This document shows positions 51,413 to 64,000 of a stretch of DNA of 64,000 nucleotides, in pieces. The notes under the pieces are model-generated. The model saw nothing but the letters and a program-made list of their open reading frames with translations. It searched no databases and was not told the DNA's origin. A program made the translations under genes and the position numbers. The stretch lies in assembly GCA_034359265.1 (NCBI GenBank), contig CP136890.1, forward strand, positions 38,283,501 through 38,347,500, written 5' to 3'. Source of the stretch: Canna indica (taxonomy: Eukaryota; Streptophyta; Magnoliopsida; Zingiberales; Cannaceae). Each line of letters opens with the position of its first letter. Position 1 is the first letter of the stretch.

Positions 51413-54400
51413 ACACCGGCACATCGATTTCTCAATCCCCCCACCTTTCCTTCTACTTCCATTAAGGCAACTAACGGAAAAGATCTTGTATAACCCAGGG
51501 CTCCCAACCAATTTGTTCGAATCATAGAAATCTATGCATACCTTGTTCCCTCCATTTCCCCCGCTAACCGGTACTACATTCGCCAACCAATCCGGATAAT
51601 GGATGGGGGTGATGAATTCCACTTCTATCAGTTTCTTCATCTCTTCGTGTCCCTAATGGTCCAGATATTTCATAACCTGTCCCTGCAGTGATATGGCAGG
51701 ATGCATTTCTGGAAATTTCTGCTTTACCGGGCCCCTCCCTCATGAGATAGCTGATCATCTTTTTGATATTCAAAAGGTACTATCATCCAGACAAAATGGA
51801 GGATCCTCCTTCCATTTCCATGTGGGGAGGAGGCTGCTGTGCTGGCTGATCGGTCCTCATGTCGATTGGAAGAATGTGCAGGATGATCTGCTGAAATGTA
51901 GGGCTCGGGGGGGACATATACTGACTCGGCGATACGGGAAGTGATGGTGTAAGTGGGGGCTCCGGAGAACGGGGTGGAGAGACCTTATGTTGTATTGAAG
52001 AGTCATCTTCGGGGGCGAGAAGTCACTATCTATGTAGAGTACACATCTAACGGTTCGCTCGACTCACTGTCGTTGTCGTTTTGTCAAACATCAGGTGGCG
52101 CATATCCCAAACTGAGCCGGCTAGTCAACACCGGTACTACAACAGGCTGGGGAACACCTTGCCTTATCTCAGTAGGCTACCCAACCCACGACCGTGAGTT
52201 CGCATTCTTCGACTGGATAGCGATATTCTCCATGTGTTGAGGCTGTCTTGGGAACGTACGGTTCGGGATGGGGATGTGGATAAAGCCGGCAGAATGAAAT
52301 GTTGGCCCTTCACTTGCCTTAGGTGGTGGGATAAGAGATGGAGACTGGAAAAGGCAACTCGGATGGGGAAGGAAGACTGAGGGATAAACGATGAGGTTCC
52401 CTCTTCTCCAACTTCTTGTCTACCCCTCCCTCCGATATCCGCTGCCCGACCTTTATTGTTCGTTCACTCCTGACCGGTGTTCCCTCCCTCCTGGTCGAGT
52501 TCACAAATGACCTTGCTTCAGTCTGACTGAGCCGGTGAGGGAAATCCCGGCAAAAATGGTAAATCAAACCGGCTCAACGGGTTCAAAGGGCTTGTCCTTC
52601 CGGCCCGCAACAAACACTCGCTCAGAAAAGGGGTTCTGTCATCCGAGCTCGAAAGCGTTTGTGTGGATTTGAAAGCGCACGTGAGGCAATTCTGTGTCAT
52701 TAGGGCTTCAAAGAGGGGCACCAGAGCTTGTCATAACTCGCGCATGCAGCTATCTATAGTGTGTTCTCGTGTTGCGATGAGCTCTCCCCTCGACCGGGAA
52801 GGAACGGGAGAAGAAAAGTCGATCGAACCCTCACCTATAAAGAAAAGAAGGTGTCCGAGCGAAATGACTTAAATAGCTACCGAAGGAACTAGTTGCTTTC
52901 ACTGCAGGGACTAGCCACCCTCCTAGCTGCCTGAAGACTAGCTGCCTAACTAGAAGCAAGGACTAACCGCTTTTACAAGTGGCTTTTTTCAGGGGCTAGA
53001 AATACATACTCCCGGAAAAGCTCGGCTCGCAGGAGGCTCTCTAAGGAACAAAATCGTCAGCCCCCTAGACTAGAAAGAAGGGCGACCCGGTCTCCGCAAG
53101 TCGTAAAGGTCAAGTTGGTGACCAACCGAAGTCGTAAAACGAATGGTACGGAGGTAGCAAAATTCCTGGGGAAGAAAAGAAATAGACATGTCGTGCGCCC
53201 TATGAAGGACGGACCAGAAAGGCGGGCGAGAGAGAATGGGCCGGCACTACTAACAAAGCCAAGCCTTTGGAGCGAGACTGCAACCATAGTCAGAGGTTTC
53301 AAAGCTTTCTAATAAGTAAGTGAGTTTAAATAACATAATAAAAGAAAGAAACATGTTGATTTTGGATTATTAGCCCAGTCATGAACCACCCTGGTTGGAG
53401 CCATGGTCTACCCAGCAGTGTTTCATATCCTCCTAGCTCTTTGTCTAAGATTGGACTAAAGGTACCGGCACCCTGGCGGCATTGCATCCTTTTTTTTTTT
53501 TTCTTTTGCCCTCAATCGGTCAAGCAGCAAAGGCGTAACAAGGAAGTTGGAGAGACTGGTCATAAAGGTACTTTGAGACAGATGGTGTTTAGGTCGGGGT
53601 CAGGTGGTAACGGTGAGAAATCGTTGACGGACGGCGAGTCACGTGTTCAATACAAAAAAAGTACTTACACAGTAGGGCAGCAGAGGGTAGGAGATGATCA
53701 CGTGAGGGACACATGCATTGGTCAACAGTTGTCAACCGAGATCAACTCCGAAGATCATGTGGAGTCAGTTATGGAAGGGATGAGGAATATCGGGATAAGC
53801 GGTGTTAACGGAGAAAAATGAGGGGAACGAAGGATGTAGAGGTGACAGCTCACTCACCAATCCAAATCTCTGCTGGGCGGGCAAGAGGATACTGCATAAG
53901 TTTTGCCAAAAGAGTCTTTTTTTTTTAGGAGATGGTAATTCATTTATTTTGACATAGGAAGTAGGATGGCCAAAAAATTCCTGTTGGAATGAAATCTTTT
54001 ACATTCTGAATGATTTTCGTTGCTTATCCCGGATGGCGATTGCATGCCCCCGTCAAGATCATGAACCTTAGGGTCGGAAGGAGTCAACCTAGTACAGGCA
54101 TCAAGACGCTGCAATTGCTAAAAGTAGCCTGGTTCTTTAATCATTTCGCATAACGATTGAGAAAGAAGGATTAGGAATAGAAGAGGTTCCATTATCCATT
54201 AGTCTATATTCGAAGATCGGAGAATAGTATGTTTGAAGGACCCACGGGGCGGTAACTAGAAGGGAAGGCCGAAGTTTAGGAAGATCAGACAGAGCCGACA
54301 CCGAGGTTGCGCGAAGGGAGAGAGAGGTGATTGTGTCCGCGATAGCACGACTAAAGAACACTGGAAACGAGATAGGGACTCTCAAGCGCATTCGGAATCG

Positions 54401-54814
54401 GTAGAAAAGCCGTCAATCAAAGGACAATCCCCGCGCCCCCTTGTGGAACGTGGAGCATGGGTTCGTGTGACTTCCTTCCTTTCATTACAGGGTTGGGGAG
54501 CTTTGAGCTAGGCTGCTGCTACGATGCTTGAGGTGTGGAAGTGAACCGATCCTTTGTCTTTGAGCCGGTCGATGGAATTTTTGAGTTTCTCTTTAGTGAA
54601 TGAGAAGCAGGGCTTGCCACCGGGGGGCAATGCAACAAGAAGATAGCCCTAAGTGCTGGGCTAGCGATACCAAAGGGGTATGGATTGTTGGCAAGGCTAA
54701 AAAACACATCGCGACTGATGCCGTTGTCGCACTTGACCTGCTAAGCCTTTTGGGCTTCAATTCGGAATCCAGGATAGGATGGATTGGCCGAACGCAAGCA
54801 CCATCACATTGTTG
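51413..54814. other. Mitochondrial-type spacer with retroelement scraps
   Basis: Apart from the Gypsy RT scrap I see no recognised gene. A 146-codon plus-strand ORF (53381-53821, starting MNHPGWSHGLPSSVSYPP) has no recognisable domain and contains a T12 run, so it is probably chance. A short element near 52236 (GGCTGTCTTGGGAACGTACG plus GTTC) looks like a truncated group II domain V. Confidence 0.45.
51515..51640 (-). pseudogene. Gypsy-type reverse transcriptase fragment
   Basis: The minus strand reads KKLIEVEFITPIHYPDWLAN then VVPVSGGNGGNKVCIDFYDSN. This resembles the first RT motifs of plant Ty3/Gypsy elements (family pattern: YPEWLANVV, then KKNGKWRVCVDFTDLNK). The fragment is short and stops soon after. 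It is on the same strand as the protease scrap, but ~2.2 kb upstream of it in reading direction, the reverse of normal order. Confidence 0.7.
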
Positions 54815-55930
54815 AGACTGGTCTTACGCTTCTGGCCAATGCTTCCATCCCTCCATCCTATTGGCACCATGCTTTCGAAGCTGCTGTTTTTCTAAGAAAT
54901 CGTATCAAATCTTCAAAATCAGTCTCCATTTTGAAAAAGGTTTACCACTCCTCCTGATTATTCCCTTTTAAAGGTTTTTGGCTGTGAATCTTTCCCTTTT
55001 TTACGCCCATACAATACAACTCAAACAAGCTTGAACTTCTCTCTCTCTTGTGTTTTTATGGGCTGTAGTGGGCTGCACAAGGGTTACAAATGTTTGCATT
55101 TACCATCAGGAAGAATGTAAATAAAAAGGCATGTGGTGTTTAATGAAGATTCTTTTCCCTTTGAAACTTTCTCTGACACCACTGCTGCTGCGCCAGTGGG
55201 TCTCCTCCCTCTACCTATTGGTCTCCCTCCGGTTCTATCCCAACCGGCTCTTAATCCACCTCCTTCATCTCCACCTCAGCTGCCACAACAAACTTCACCT
55301 ACGGAGGACCCTACCCTTTCTTCTCCTACACCCAATTTTGACCGCTCACCCAGCCATTGATCTTTTCGTTTTTCTCCCTATACCACCTCCTCCACCCAAA
55401 CCCATCTCTAGGCGCCAAAGAAGATCTAAGGACCCCTCCCATACTATGGTTACTAGACTCAAAGATGGTTTTTCTCTTCGCAAGGCACAAAAGGCCCTAT
55501 TAGCCTCAAAACATTCCATTCCCTGCCTTGACATCGAGATACCCGCTACACCCAACAAGGCTCTTAAGGATCCTCACTGGCGTGCGGCAATGGTTGAGGA
55601 GATGAATTTTCATCAAAACAGGTACTTGGGACTTGGTTCCTCCCCCGGAAGAAGAAAATCTAATTGGGGGTGTTTCGGATAAAACAAAAACCAGATGGTT
55701 CTCTTGAGAGGTATCGGGCACGGTTGTGTGCTCAAGGCTTCAGTCAGGAAGAAGGTCTGGACTATGAAGAGACCTTCAGTCCAGTTGTCAAACCCACTAC
55801 CCGGAATGGAGCCTGGTAGTTGCTCTTGCTGTCTCTCGTGGCTGGCCTCTACATCAACTAGATGTACAAAACGCCTTCAACCATGGTGACCTTGAGGAGG
55901 AGGTCTACATGAAGTAGCCAAAAGGCTTTG
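54815..55930 (+). pseudogene. Copia polyprotein fragment (integrase end to reverse transcriptase)
   Basis: In changing frames the plus strand reads LANASIPPSYWHHAFEAAVF, FGCESFPFLRPYNTTQTSL and SGLHKGYKCLHLPSGR (integrase C-terminal region). It continues HVVFNEDSFPFE, a proline-rich linker, ALKDPHWRAAMVEEMNFHQN, and then [20 protein letters not shown] with [17 protein letters not shown] (start of the Copia reverse transcriptase). Order and spacing are normal for Ty1/Copia, and at least four frameshifts or stops interrupt it. It directly abuts the plastid-derived segment. Confidence 0.85.
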
Positions 55931-56573
55931 TTGATCCAAATTTTTGTTTTACAGATTCAGACTGAGAAACTGTCATCCCATTCAATCCGATTGGGGTCCC
56001 CCCGGCTCTGACATGTGTTTTGGGAGAAGTAGAAGTAACATGAAACTCAGAATGTTAGGTGTATCAATACTTCCGAAAAGGGAATTGATCCATGGTCGAT
56101 TCCGTATAAATAGGAATTGCTAGTTATACCTCGTGAAAAAAACACTTTTTTGTGGAATCAGCTATTCCATTTCTTTATAGAGAGATTCCGTTTAAGCAAG
56201 CAAATATAGCATGGTTACAGAAGTCTATCTATCGCATATATGCTTCAAGGGACATCATGGCATAACCATCGAGGTTAGTAGGGGCCTAAAAGGTCGAATA
56301 GAACGATATATAGACAAGTGAAATCCCTTACGAGTCCCAAAGTATTCTTTTAAGGGGATTCATCATTTGACGGGAAGTAGACTACTCAAAAATCTCACAT
56401 TTTCATTTTGTCCAATTTTTTCATAAGTCATTCGGAAAATGAAAGTCAAAAAAAGAAAGAATGAATCGTTGGTCCTTAGTGGGAACTTGAGTAAGGAGTA
56501 GTTCTTTGTTTGTAGGGTTTTTCGAACCAACTTTCAAAATAAGAAAGAATCCCCTTTTCTTAGGTAACTACTT

Positions 56574-56607
56574 GAGCCGGATGAAAGGAAACCTTCACGT
56601 CCGATTT
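56574..56607 (+). ncRNA. Group II intron domain V of the rpoC1 intron copy
   Basis: GAGCCGGATGAAAGGAAACC continuing CTTCACGTCCGATTT folds as the 34-nt domain V hairpin. One mismatch is visible in the basal stem (CCGG against CCGA). It lies ~35 nt before rpoC1 exon 2, the normal distance. Confidence 0.75.
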
Positions 56608-56639
56608 GAAAGGGGGGAATCCAATCCTACAGGAACCTA

Positions 56640-58233
56640 TCTCGATTTTTCTTTTGCTAGGAAAAAACCTACTTTCTTACGATTACGAGGTTTATTCGAA
56701 TATGAAATCCAATCTCGGAAATACAGCATACCACTTTTTTTGACTACCCAAGGCTTCGAGATATTTCAAAATCGAGAAATCTCTACAGGAGCAGCTGCTA
56801 TCAGAGAACAATTAGTCGATTCAGATTTGCGAATTCTTACAGGTAATTCATTGGTAGAATGGAAGGAATTAGGGGGGGGGGGAGGAGTCCACTGGAAATG
56901 AATAGGAAGATAGAAAAATGAGAAGAAGAAGAAAAGATTTTTTGGTTAGACGCATGGAATTAGCTAAACATTTGATTCGAACAAATGTAGAACCAGAATG
57001 GATGGTTTTGTGCTTATTACCAGTTCTTCCTCCCGAGTTGAGACCAATCATTCAGATAGATGGGGGTAAACTCAAAAGTGCGGATATGTTTGAACTCTAT
57101 AGACGAGTTCTCTATCGGAATAAGACTCTTACCGATCTATTAGCAACAAGTAGATCTACGCCAGGGGAATTAGTAATGTGTCAGGAGAAATTAGTACAAG
57201 AGGCCGTGGATACACTTCGGGGTCCGCGAACAACCAATGAGGGATGGTCATAAGAAAGTTTACAAGTCATTTTCAGATGTAATTGAAGGCAAAGAGGGAA
57301 GATTTCGTGAGTTGGTAAACGTGTCGATTATTCGGGACGTTCCGTCATTGTCGTGGGTCCTTCACTTTCATTACATCAGAGTGTGGATTATCTCGAGAAA
57401 TAGCAATAGAGTTTTTCCAAACATTTGTAATTCGTGGTCTAATCAGACAACATGTTGCTTCTAACATAGGAATTGCGAAAAGTCAAATTCGAGAAAAAGA
57501 ACCCGAAAATACTTCCAGAAGTTATGCAGGGACATCCTGTATTATTGAATAGAGCACCCACCCTGCACAGATTAGGCATATAGGCGTTCCAACCTATTTT
57601 AGTGGAGGGACACGCTATTTGTTTACACCTATTAGTTTGTAAGGGCTTCCATTTTGATGGGGATCAGATCAAATGCATGTACCTTTGTCTTTGGAAGCTC
57701 AAGCGGAGGCTCGTTTACTTATGTTTTCTCATATGAATCTCTTGTCTCCAGCTATTGTGGATCCTATTTCCGTACCAACTCAAGATATGCTTATCAGATT
57801 CTATTTATTAACGATCGGGAATCGTCCAGGTATTTGTGCAAATAGGTATAATCCAACTAGTTGCGGAAACTCTCAAAATAAAATAGTTGACAATTAGAAT
57901 AATGATTATAGGTATACGAAAGAAAAAGAACTCTATTTTTCTAGTTCCTATGATGCGCTTGAAGCTTATCGACAGAAACAAATCCGTTTAGATAGTCCTT
58001 TGTGGCTCCGATGGAGACTAGATCAACGTGTCATTGGCTCAAGAGAAGTTCCCATCGAAGTTCAATATGAATCTTTTGGTACTTATCATGAGATTTATGG
58101 GCACTATCTAATAGTAGGAAGTGTAACAAAAGAAAGATGTTTTATATACAAAAAAATGGGTCATCTTTCTTTTTATCGAGAAATAGAAGAAGCCATACAG
58201 GGGTTTTGTCGAGCCTACTCATACGCTATCTAA
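56640..58233 (+). pseudogene. rpoC1: Plastid rpoC1 exon 2 copy, broken
   Basis: RNA polymerase beta' subunit sequence. It begins [20 protein letters not shown] and [19 protein letters not shown], then [99 protein letters not shown] and [20 protein letters not shown], to a TAA. A G11 run at 56872-56882 shifts the frame. The region after EGKEGRFRE is shifted, and the metal-binding motif region (normally NADFDGD) reads GFHFDGDQ next to a frameshift, with preceding residues lost. At least five lesions make it a clear pseudogene. The first exon is absent. Confidence 0.92.
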
Positions 58234-58418
58234 ACTAAGAAATTCGATTAGACGATGTCCGTGCCCATGGGAATTCGGGTCTCCCCAATTTCACTAGTAT
58301 CAACATTTCTTTTTTTTCTGCGTGAATCAAGATTGAGATTGAGGAAAGGAAGTTTTCGAATCACTGACTCAGGTCCATTGTCGAATCCTACTTAGCAGAA
58401 AAAATATAAGAGGTACTT

Positions 58419-59462
<1,044 letters not shown>

Positions 59463-59480
59463 AAAAGAAAATGGAACGAT

Positions 59481-62400
59481 TTCGAATCTCGAGAACCCTT
59501 CAAGACCGCGGGGCGATTTGAAAAGGAGTCTATCTTTCCCTTCCATTCCTCGAGAAAGAATCTCCAAACCCCCCTTGACCTTCTCCTTCTATTCTATAAA
59601 AAGGCGAACATTTCATCTAGGCCCGGTCGCGCCTTTCTATGAAGGCGAGCAGCCCAGCCCCCCCCCCCTGTAGCTTATAGTATTCAGGGTCAGCGGTATT
59701 TCGCAATAGCAGCTCCGAGAAGCTGGGCTTAGGGTGCGCCTCCTGCGGTTGTTTCAGTGACTCCTAGGGCTTCCCTCAGCTCAGACTGGTGTCGCCACCT
59801 CTCCCAGGACCGGAATGATTATCCCTGCCTGATGGGTCTACATTCATCCCTGAATGTCATCGGGTACTCTGAACTTCCCCGCCATTCTTGTAACCGTCAC
59901 CCGTAATCCGCGCAGGTGTGTCCGCACCCCCTGGAGTGGACGAGAAAGAAAGGATTTATCGGAGCAACCCCCCTGGTTCCAGACCCAGGAGTTCACTTTC
60001 CCGTATGAGCATTCGGTACATGTATAAGTCCGTGGAAGAGTGAAAGGGTCACCACTACTGAGGATCTCCCCCCTAATCTTAGATGGGTCGTCTGAGGGTT
60101 CGCCGCGGTTCATTGCTGTGCTTACACACTAGGCTACCCTTCTCCAAAAGCTCCGTGGGACCACCTATCACTAGTCTTCGGCCGGAGGGGTTTATTGCAC
60201 AAAAATGTCGGGACGCTGGCTCCCGCAGAGGGAAGCCCAACGAATGTCAGATGCAAAGCCCTCACCTCATTAAGATCATATTGGCATACTCTCCCAAAAA
60301 AAAAGAGAGCAGACCCCATTGAAGACGGGAGTGAGGTACAACAAGGCCATTTCCGTCCACCTTCTCACGGAGCCGTACATGGACGTTACCGCTCATACAG
60401 CTCCCAGCCAGCAAGCCCTCGGAAAGGAATGGAAGTGTGGATCAATCGACATAAAAAAATATAGAGGAATTCGGTTTTTCTTATCATATCAGCAATAACA
60501 TGCATGATTAGAGCATCCCTTTCACAAAAACCTACGGATCCCCCCTCCCCCCGGAAGCCACTTCAGCACCTTGTGATCTTTGAGAAGTACGAGCCCTCTC
60601 CAAGAATGTTTTTGTAGATTCCTCAAATTCCATGGTGGATCAGGACGAGAATGAATCCGGGAATCCAGGACATATTCATCCTGGAGCTTCTACTCTCCTC
60701 AGTGGAGGGGTTTTTATAGAGAAAGAGGTGAGTCGAGGCGAGGGTAGCCTCTCGCTTCGCTTGACCGATTCCTCGGAGTCGGAGGAAGATCGACCCTGAA
60801 CAAGAAGGAGCAGCTCTCGATGTGAGATCAGCAGCAAAAAATGGTCATTTTTTGCCCCGGAAGAGCAGCCCCCGGATAAGATAAGCCTAAACACAAACAC
60901 ACACAACGGACTGGACACAAACAAACAAAAGAAACAAGCCCCTATGTTCTCTTCGTTTTCGCCCTGCCCCGATGATGGGCTCCTAGCTCGCGGAACTACA
61001 CTACATACCGGAAAAAAGTCTCTCTAACACTTTGAGAAGAGAATCATTGGCGACGAGCTACGTGGGAAATACGAGATCTAGGCAAGCCGCTACATGTTCT
61101 CCCCTTGCCCTTGAACGATAGATAGAAGAACGACTTTTTTCTCTTAGATTAGATACCGGTCGATCGGTTAGCATCTCAATAGGTCTGCGGATCTATTTTC
61201 TTCTATATAAGAAATTGCTATCTCGTAGCACCACCATGACACCGATTCTCGTTCTTATTCCGAGCCAGCCCCCCCATGCCGTGACTTTGACTTTGAGTAT
61301 GATGAATGAGTGGAAAGATCTTTTATAGAAGTTCCCTGTCTGATCCAACCAAAGAGTTCGTATCGTATAGATATCCCTTCTGGACAACAAACGAAACGAA
61401 GGGTGCCGTTACAACACAAGAACCAGACCAAACATCGAGTATGCTTACTTACCAAATTAGGCTCTATCTTAACATCTTTAAATCCGCTCTTCTCGTTTAT
61501 TTTAGAGGTCTTGTAGGCCGTATCAATGAAACCGCATAGAGATAGCTTCACTGAAGACAGGAACAGCTAAACGAACTACTACTGACTTACTATTCCTATA
61601 CCTATTTATTACCTATTGAATGTTAGACCTACCCCGGACTGAGGGTCGCTCTACCAGCTCTGATTTCACCACCTGGTATAGTATATGACAAAATCGATCC
61701 AACCTGAAAGTCAGATTATCGACTTCGATCATCCACTATAGCTTATACCCGTATGGAGCCAACTGTCGCAGTATAGATATGGCATGGGGACAGGGAGACA
61801 GTACCGCGTGTCCGCGCAACCTATCGCTTCTCCACCCCCGAAAGGAGTCATATCCGTAGCCAGCGGTCCATGTTCTTGTAGTACATAGAGCTTACAAGTT
61901 TGTAGCTTCCTAACGAAACTAGTTTACAGGTTGCTTTCCGAATTGACTTTCGCAGTCCCCCACTCAGAATGGTTATTGGACAAGAAGAGGGTCCCTTTCA
62001 CATAGCATTCCGGCTGTGCCGTACCCAGAGGTTCATCTGCTTGGCTTCATCTTAAAGGTAGCTAATCACATGTTTTCCATGATCATATACAACAACAGAT
62101 CGGAGGTGAGTTTCCCGCTTGAGAATCTATCTAATGGAACGTGGGACTCTACCCCGCCCAAAGGATTGGGCGGGCTTCCGGGTTTGTGTTGTGTTTTCGT
62201 TCCGTAAAAGTCCTTATTCTAGCACGATACAGTCAATCCTAGTGCCAGTGCTGATCCCCTTCCAAGTCAGTGTTTGAGGGCAGCCATGCCCGAGTCAATA
62301 GCAGTCCAGTGTTTTAGGTTGGGTTGGAGCCCTGACCGAGTCAAAGGCAAGGGGAAGCCGAAGATCAAAATATCTTTCCTATTTCCTCTGGGAGCCGGGT

Positions 62401-63776
62401 GAAGGAGTGGGAGCCGGTACTAGGTAGTAGGAGAAGAGGGAATATGTTTCCGTATAGCGCCTGTCCTTGGGTAGAGGTAGAGGTGTGAGACTGCATTTCG
62501 TTAGCGAGGGGGTTTTCGTCTAGACAAAAAAGCGCTATTTGGCTCGTTCATGACATGAGTTGGGTAATTCACAAGGGGGTTCAATCGACCTTCCAGGATG
62601 CTAAGCTAGGCTTCTTTCACATTTTTGATGTCCCCCATATGAGTCAAAAGCGGGCGTAAATACTTTCTTTCTGGACTGAAAATATTTCATGATTGCATTG
62701 ACCAAATAAAGGTTCGACAGACTTTCTTGTAGCTGAAGCACCACTTTCCTTTGACTTTGCCTTCTCGTCTGCCGGCCGATACTCTCTTGTTTGTATAGGG
62801 TAGGCTGCCTTTCCATAAGCAAGGTATGCAGAAAACACAGGGATGCTGCCGACCTACACGACTCCTCCCCGAGGCTTCGCCTTGCTAAAAGAATAGGAGA
62901 AACAGAAATAAGGATTGAAAGGTTCAGATACGGCAGGAAAGTTCACAACTGCCACGTCTTTTTCTGATCACTACAGCCCAGTCAACTCCGTCCTTGTCTT
63001 CACGACTTCATCAATTATATCATTCATTGGACTTGGCGTACGATTGGTAGCTTCCTTTCAGTGAGGACATGATTGTATAGTGGAGAGAATACCATCTCCT
63101 GTCTTTTAAGATAGCGATGCATAGACATCTCTTGAAGCAGTCCTGACCAACCAAAATGAAGGAATGGATGCGTCGCCTCTGCGAACTGTTACAACGATAA
63201 AGGAGAAGCATGAGGCCTCTGTGAAGAGTCGAGTAGAAAGTGGAGATGCTGCAGATAGAAGCTGATTTGAGTGCGAACATGAGAAGGGCGGGTTGTGTGA
63301 AGCATATTTTTGGAAGCACTTTCAACACCTAAAACTGGCTAAAAGGAAGAGCAGGCGGGAGCCGTATCTTAAACTCGATCAGAAAGAATACTCAATGCAT
63401 TTCTCTTTCTATGATGTTCCTGGAGATTGGAATTGCGGCGGTTTTAGAGAGCAGGGAAAGGTCATGAAGGTCACTTGGCTGATGAGCACAGAACTGAACC
63501 TTTGTCCTCAAAGCTTGCTGCTTGCCCTACGGCTTGGTCTCTCCTATTCACTAAACAAACTTCCTTCTCTTGGTTATCAAAAAAGAAAGAAGGTCAACAC
63601 CCAATCCTAGAAGTATCGGTCATAGATCTCATTTGAATAACTACAACTGCTTCTACACATATCAAAAAGATACATATAAGAATAGCTGGTGGTCTTTCTC
63701 AACCATAGATACGACGAGCTACCGTAGAGGCAGGCCTCTTTACGTTAGGTTTGCTTGTAAGGGGCAGGCTAGATAG
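59481..63776. other. Mitochondrial-type spacer with group II intron remnant
   Basis: No standard mitochondrial gene is recognised. A short plus-strand frame at 61310-61516 (non-ATG start; contains KSSYRIDIPSGQQTKRRVPL) looks protein-like but I cannot assign it. C9 and other homopolymer runs occur near 59661. The minus-strand sequence around 60400 belongs to a group II intron end, listed separately. Confidence 0.45.
60370..60403 (-). ncRNA. Group II intron domain V
   Basis: On the minus strand GAGCTGTATGAGCGGTAACG continues TCCATGTACGGCTC. This is exactly 34 nt with a GNRA-like tip (GTAA), paired GAGC(T/C)GTA/TACGGCTC ends and an internal bulge, the hallmark of mitochondrial group II domain V. 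The following CGTGAGAAGGTGGACGGAAA and the ~40 nt after it would be domain VI. I cannot say which gene's intron it is: the sequence after the putative 3' splice site matches no exon I know. Confidence 0.8.
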
Positions 63777-64000
63777 ATGTCAAACATGCCAGTCGAACCG
63801 TTCTCTCCATTCGATTTTTTCGCTATATCCATTGGTGAAACTGGTTCTTCATTACCGCGTAGTGGGGCTCCTTCTTATACGCTAGGGATAGGAGAGTCGA
63901 CTGTGCATTATGGAGATTGGCAATTTCATAAGATAAGCAAGATTGGATCTCCACATATAGCAAGTCTTTCTGACTATATCTTTCGAATAAGCCAAGCCTA
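63777..64000 (+). CDS. Unidentified ORF, open at the window end
   Basis: It starts MSNMPVEPFSPFDFFAISIG after a TAG and remains open for 74 codons to the last base, including SSLPRSGAPSYTLGIGESTV and HYGDWQFHKISKIGSPHIAS. An open frame of this length in mitochondrial-type spacer is only weak evidence for a gene. I do not recognise it, and its end lies outside the window. Confidence 0.35.
   Translation, partial: MSNMPVEPFSPFDFFAISIGETGSSLPRSGAPSYTLGIGESTVHYGDWQFHKISKIGSPHIASLSDYIFRISQA

Noticed and set aside
53381..53821. 146-codon ORF in mitochondrial-type spacer
   Set aside because: No recognisable domain; contains a T12 run giving a phenylalanine tract; likely chance.
61193..61551. Frames around the segment containing SGQQTKRRVPLQHKNQTKHR, considered as a ribosomal or ccm protein fragment
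   Set aside because: I could not match it to any mitochondrial gene with confidence; left unassigned.

Overview
This window looks like a transposon-rich stretch of a flowering-plant nuclear genome. Its right quarter is DNA of plant mitochondrial type. The evidence is one spliced host gene with plant-type GT-AG introns, six transposon classes typical of angiosperms, and a final ~16.8 kb that carries a cox3-derived reading frame, a plastid rpoC1-rpoC2 fragment and group II intron parts. I cannot name the species.

Layout. (1) 1-2292 is the 3' end of a Copia-type LTR retrotransposon: an ORF with a 7-residue repeat, a polypurine tract and a complete LTR. (2) 4092-12002, minus strand, is the only host gene I recognise. 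It has seven exons and encodes an apparently intact 331-residue metallo-hydrolase with a probable plastid transit peptide. Its last exon is separated by a 4.7 kb intron filled with nested inverted-repeat elements. (3) 12124-16413 is a complete hAT transposon with a perfect 8-bp target duplication, inserted about 120 bp upstream of that gene's start codon. (4) ~17310-31490 is a Mutator-like element (MULE) with long terminal inverted repeats, a decayed transposase and an antisense GRF-zinc-finger gene inside a 776-bp tandem duplication. A 6960-bp CACTA element (22379-29338, TTA duplication) is nested in it. (5) 32631-38746, minus strand, is a nearly full-length but broken LINE with an RNase H domain. 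(6) 38840-44884 is a PIF/Harbinger element (TAA duplication). Its spliced DDE transposase reads open while its Myb-like partner ORF is broken. (7) 44885-~47230 is AT-rich and TC-rich low-complexity DNA. (8) ~47230-64000 is mitochondrial-type DNA. It holds a chimeric ORF (175 residues of COX3 plus a 65-residue new tail), Gypsy and Copia fragments, a ~3.5 kb plastid segment and group II intron domain V elements.

How the parts relate. The host gene appears to survive although transposons fill its introns and sit in its 5' flank. Transposon insertion order can partly be read: the MULE came before the CACTA, because removing the CACTA restores a repeat unit still present beside it. Most transposase frames are stopped by TGA or TAG codons explainable as C-to-T (or G-to-A) changes, as expected for methylated, silenced elements; the Harbinger transposase is the exception. 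The mitochondrial-type block is itself a mosaic of mitochondrial, plastid and nuclear-retroelement sequence. It is either a nuclear insertion (NUMT) or an assembly join, and the sequence alone cannot settle which.
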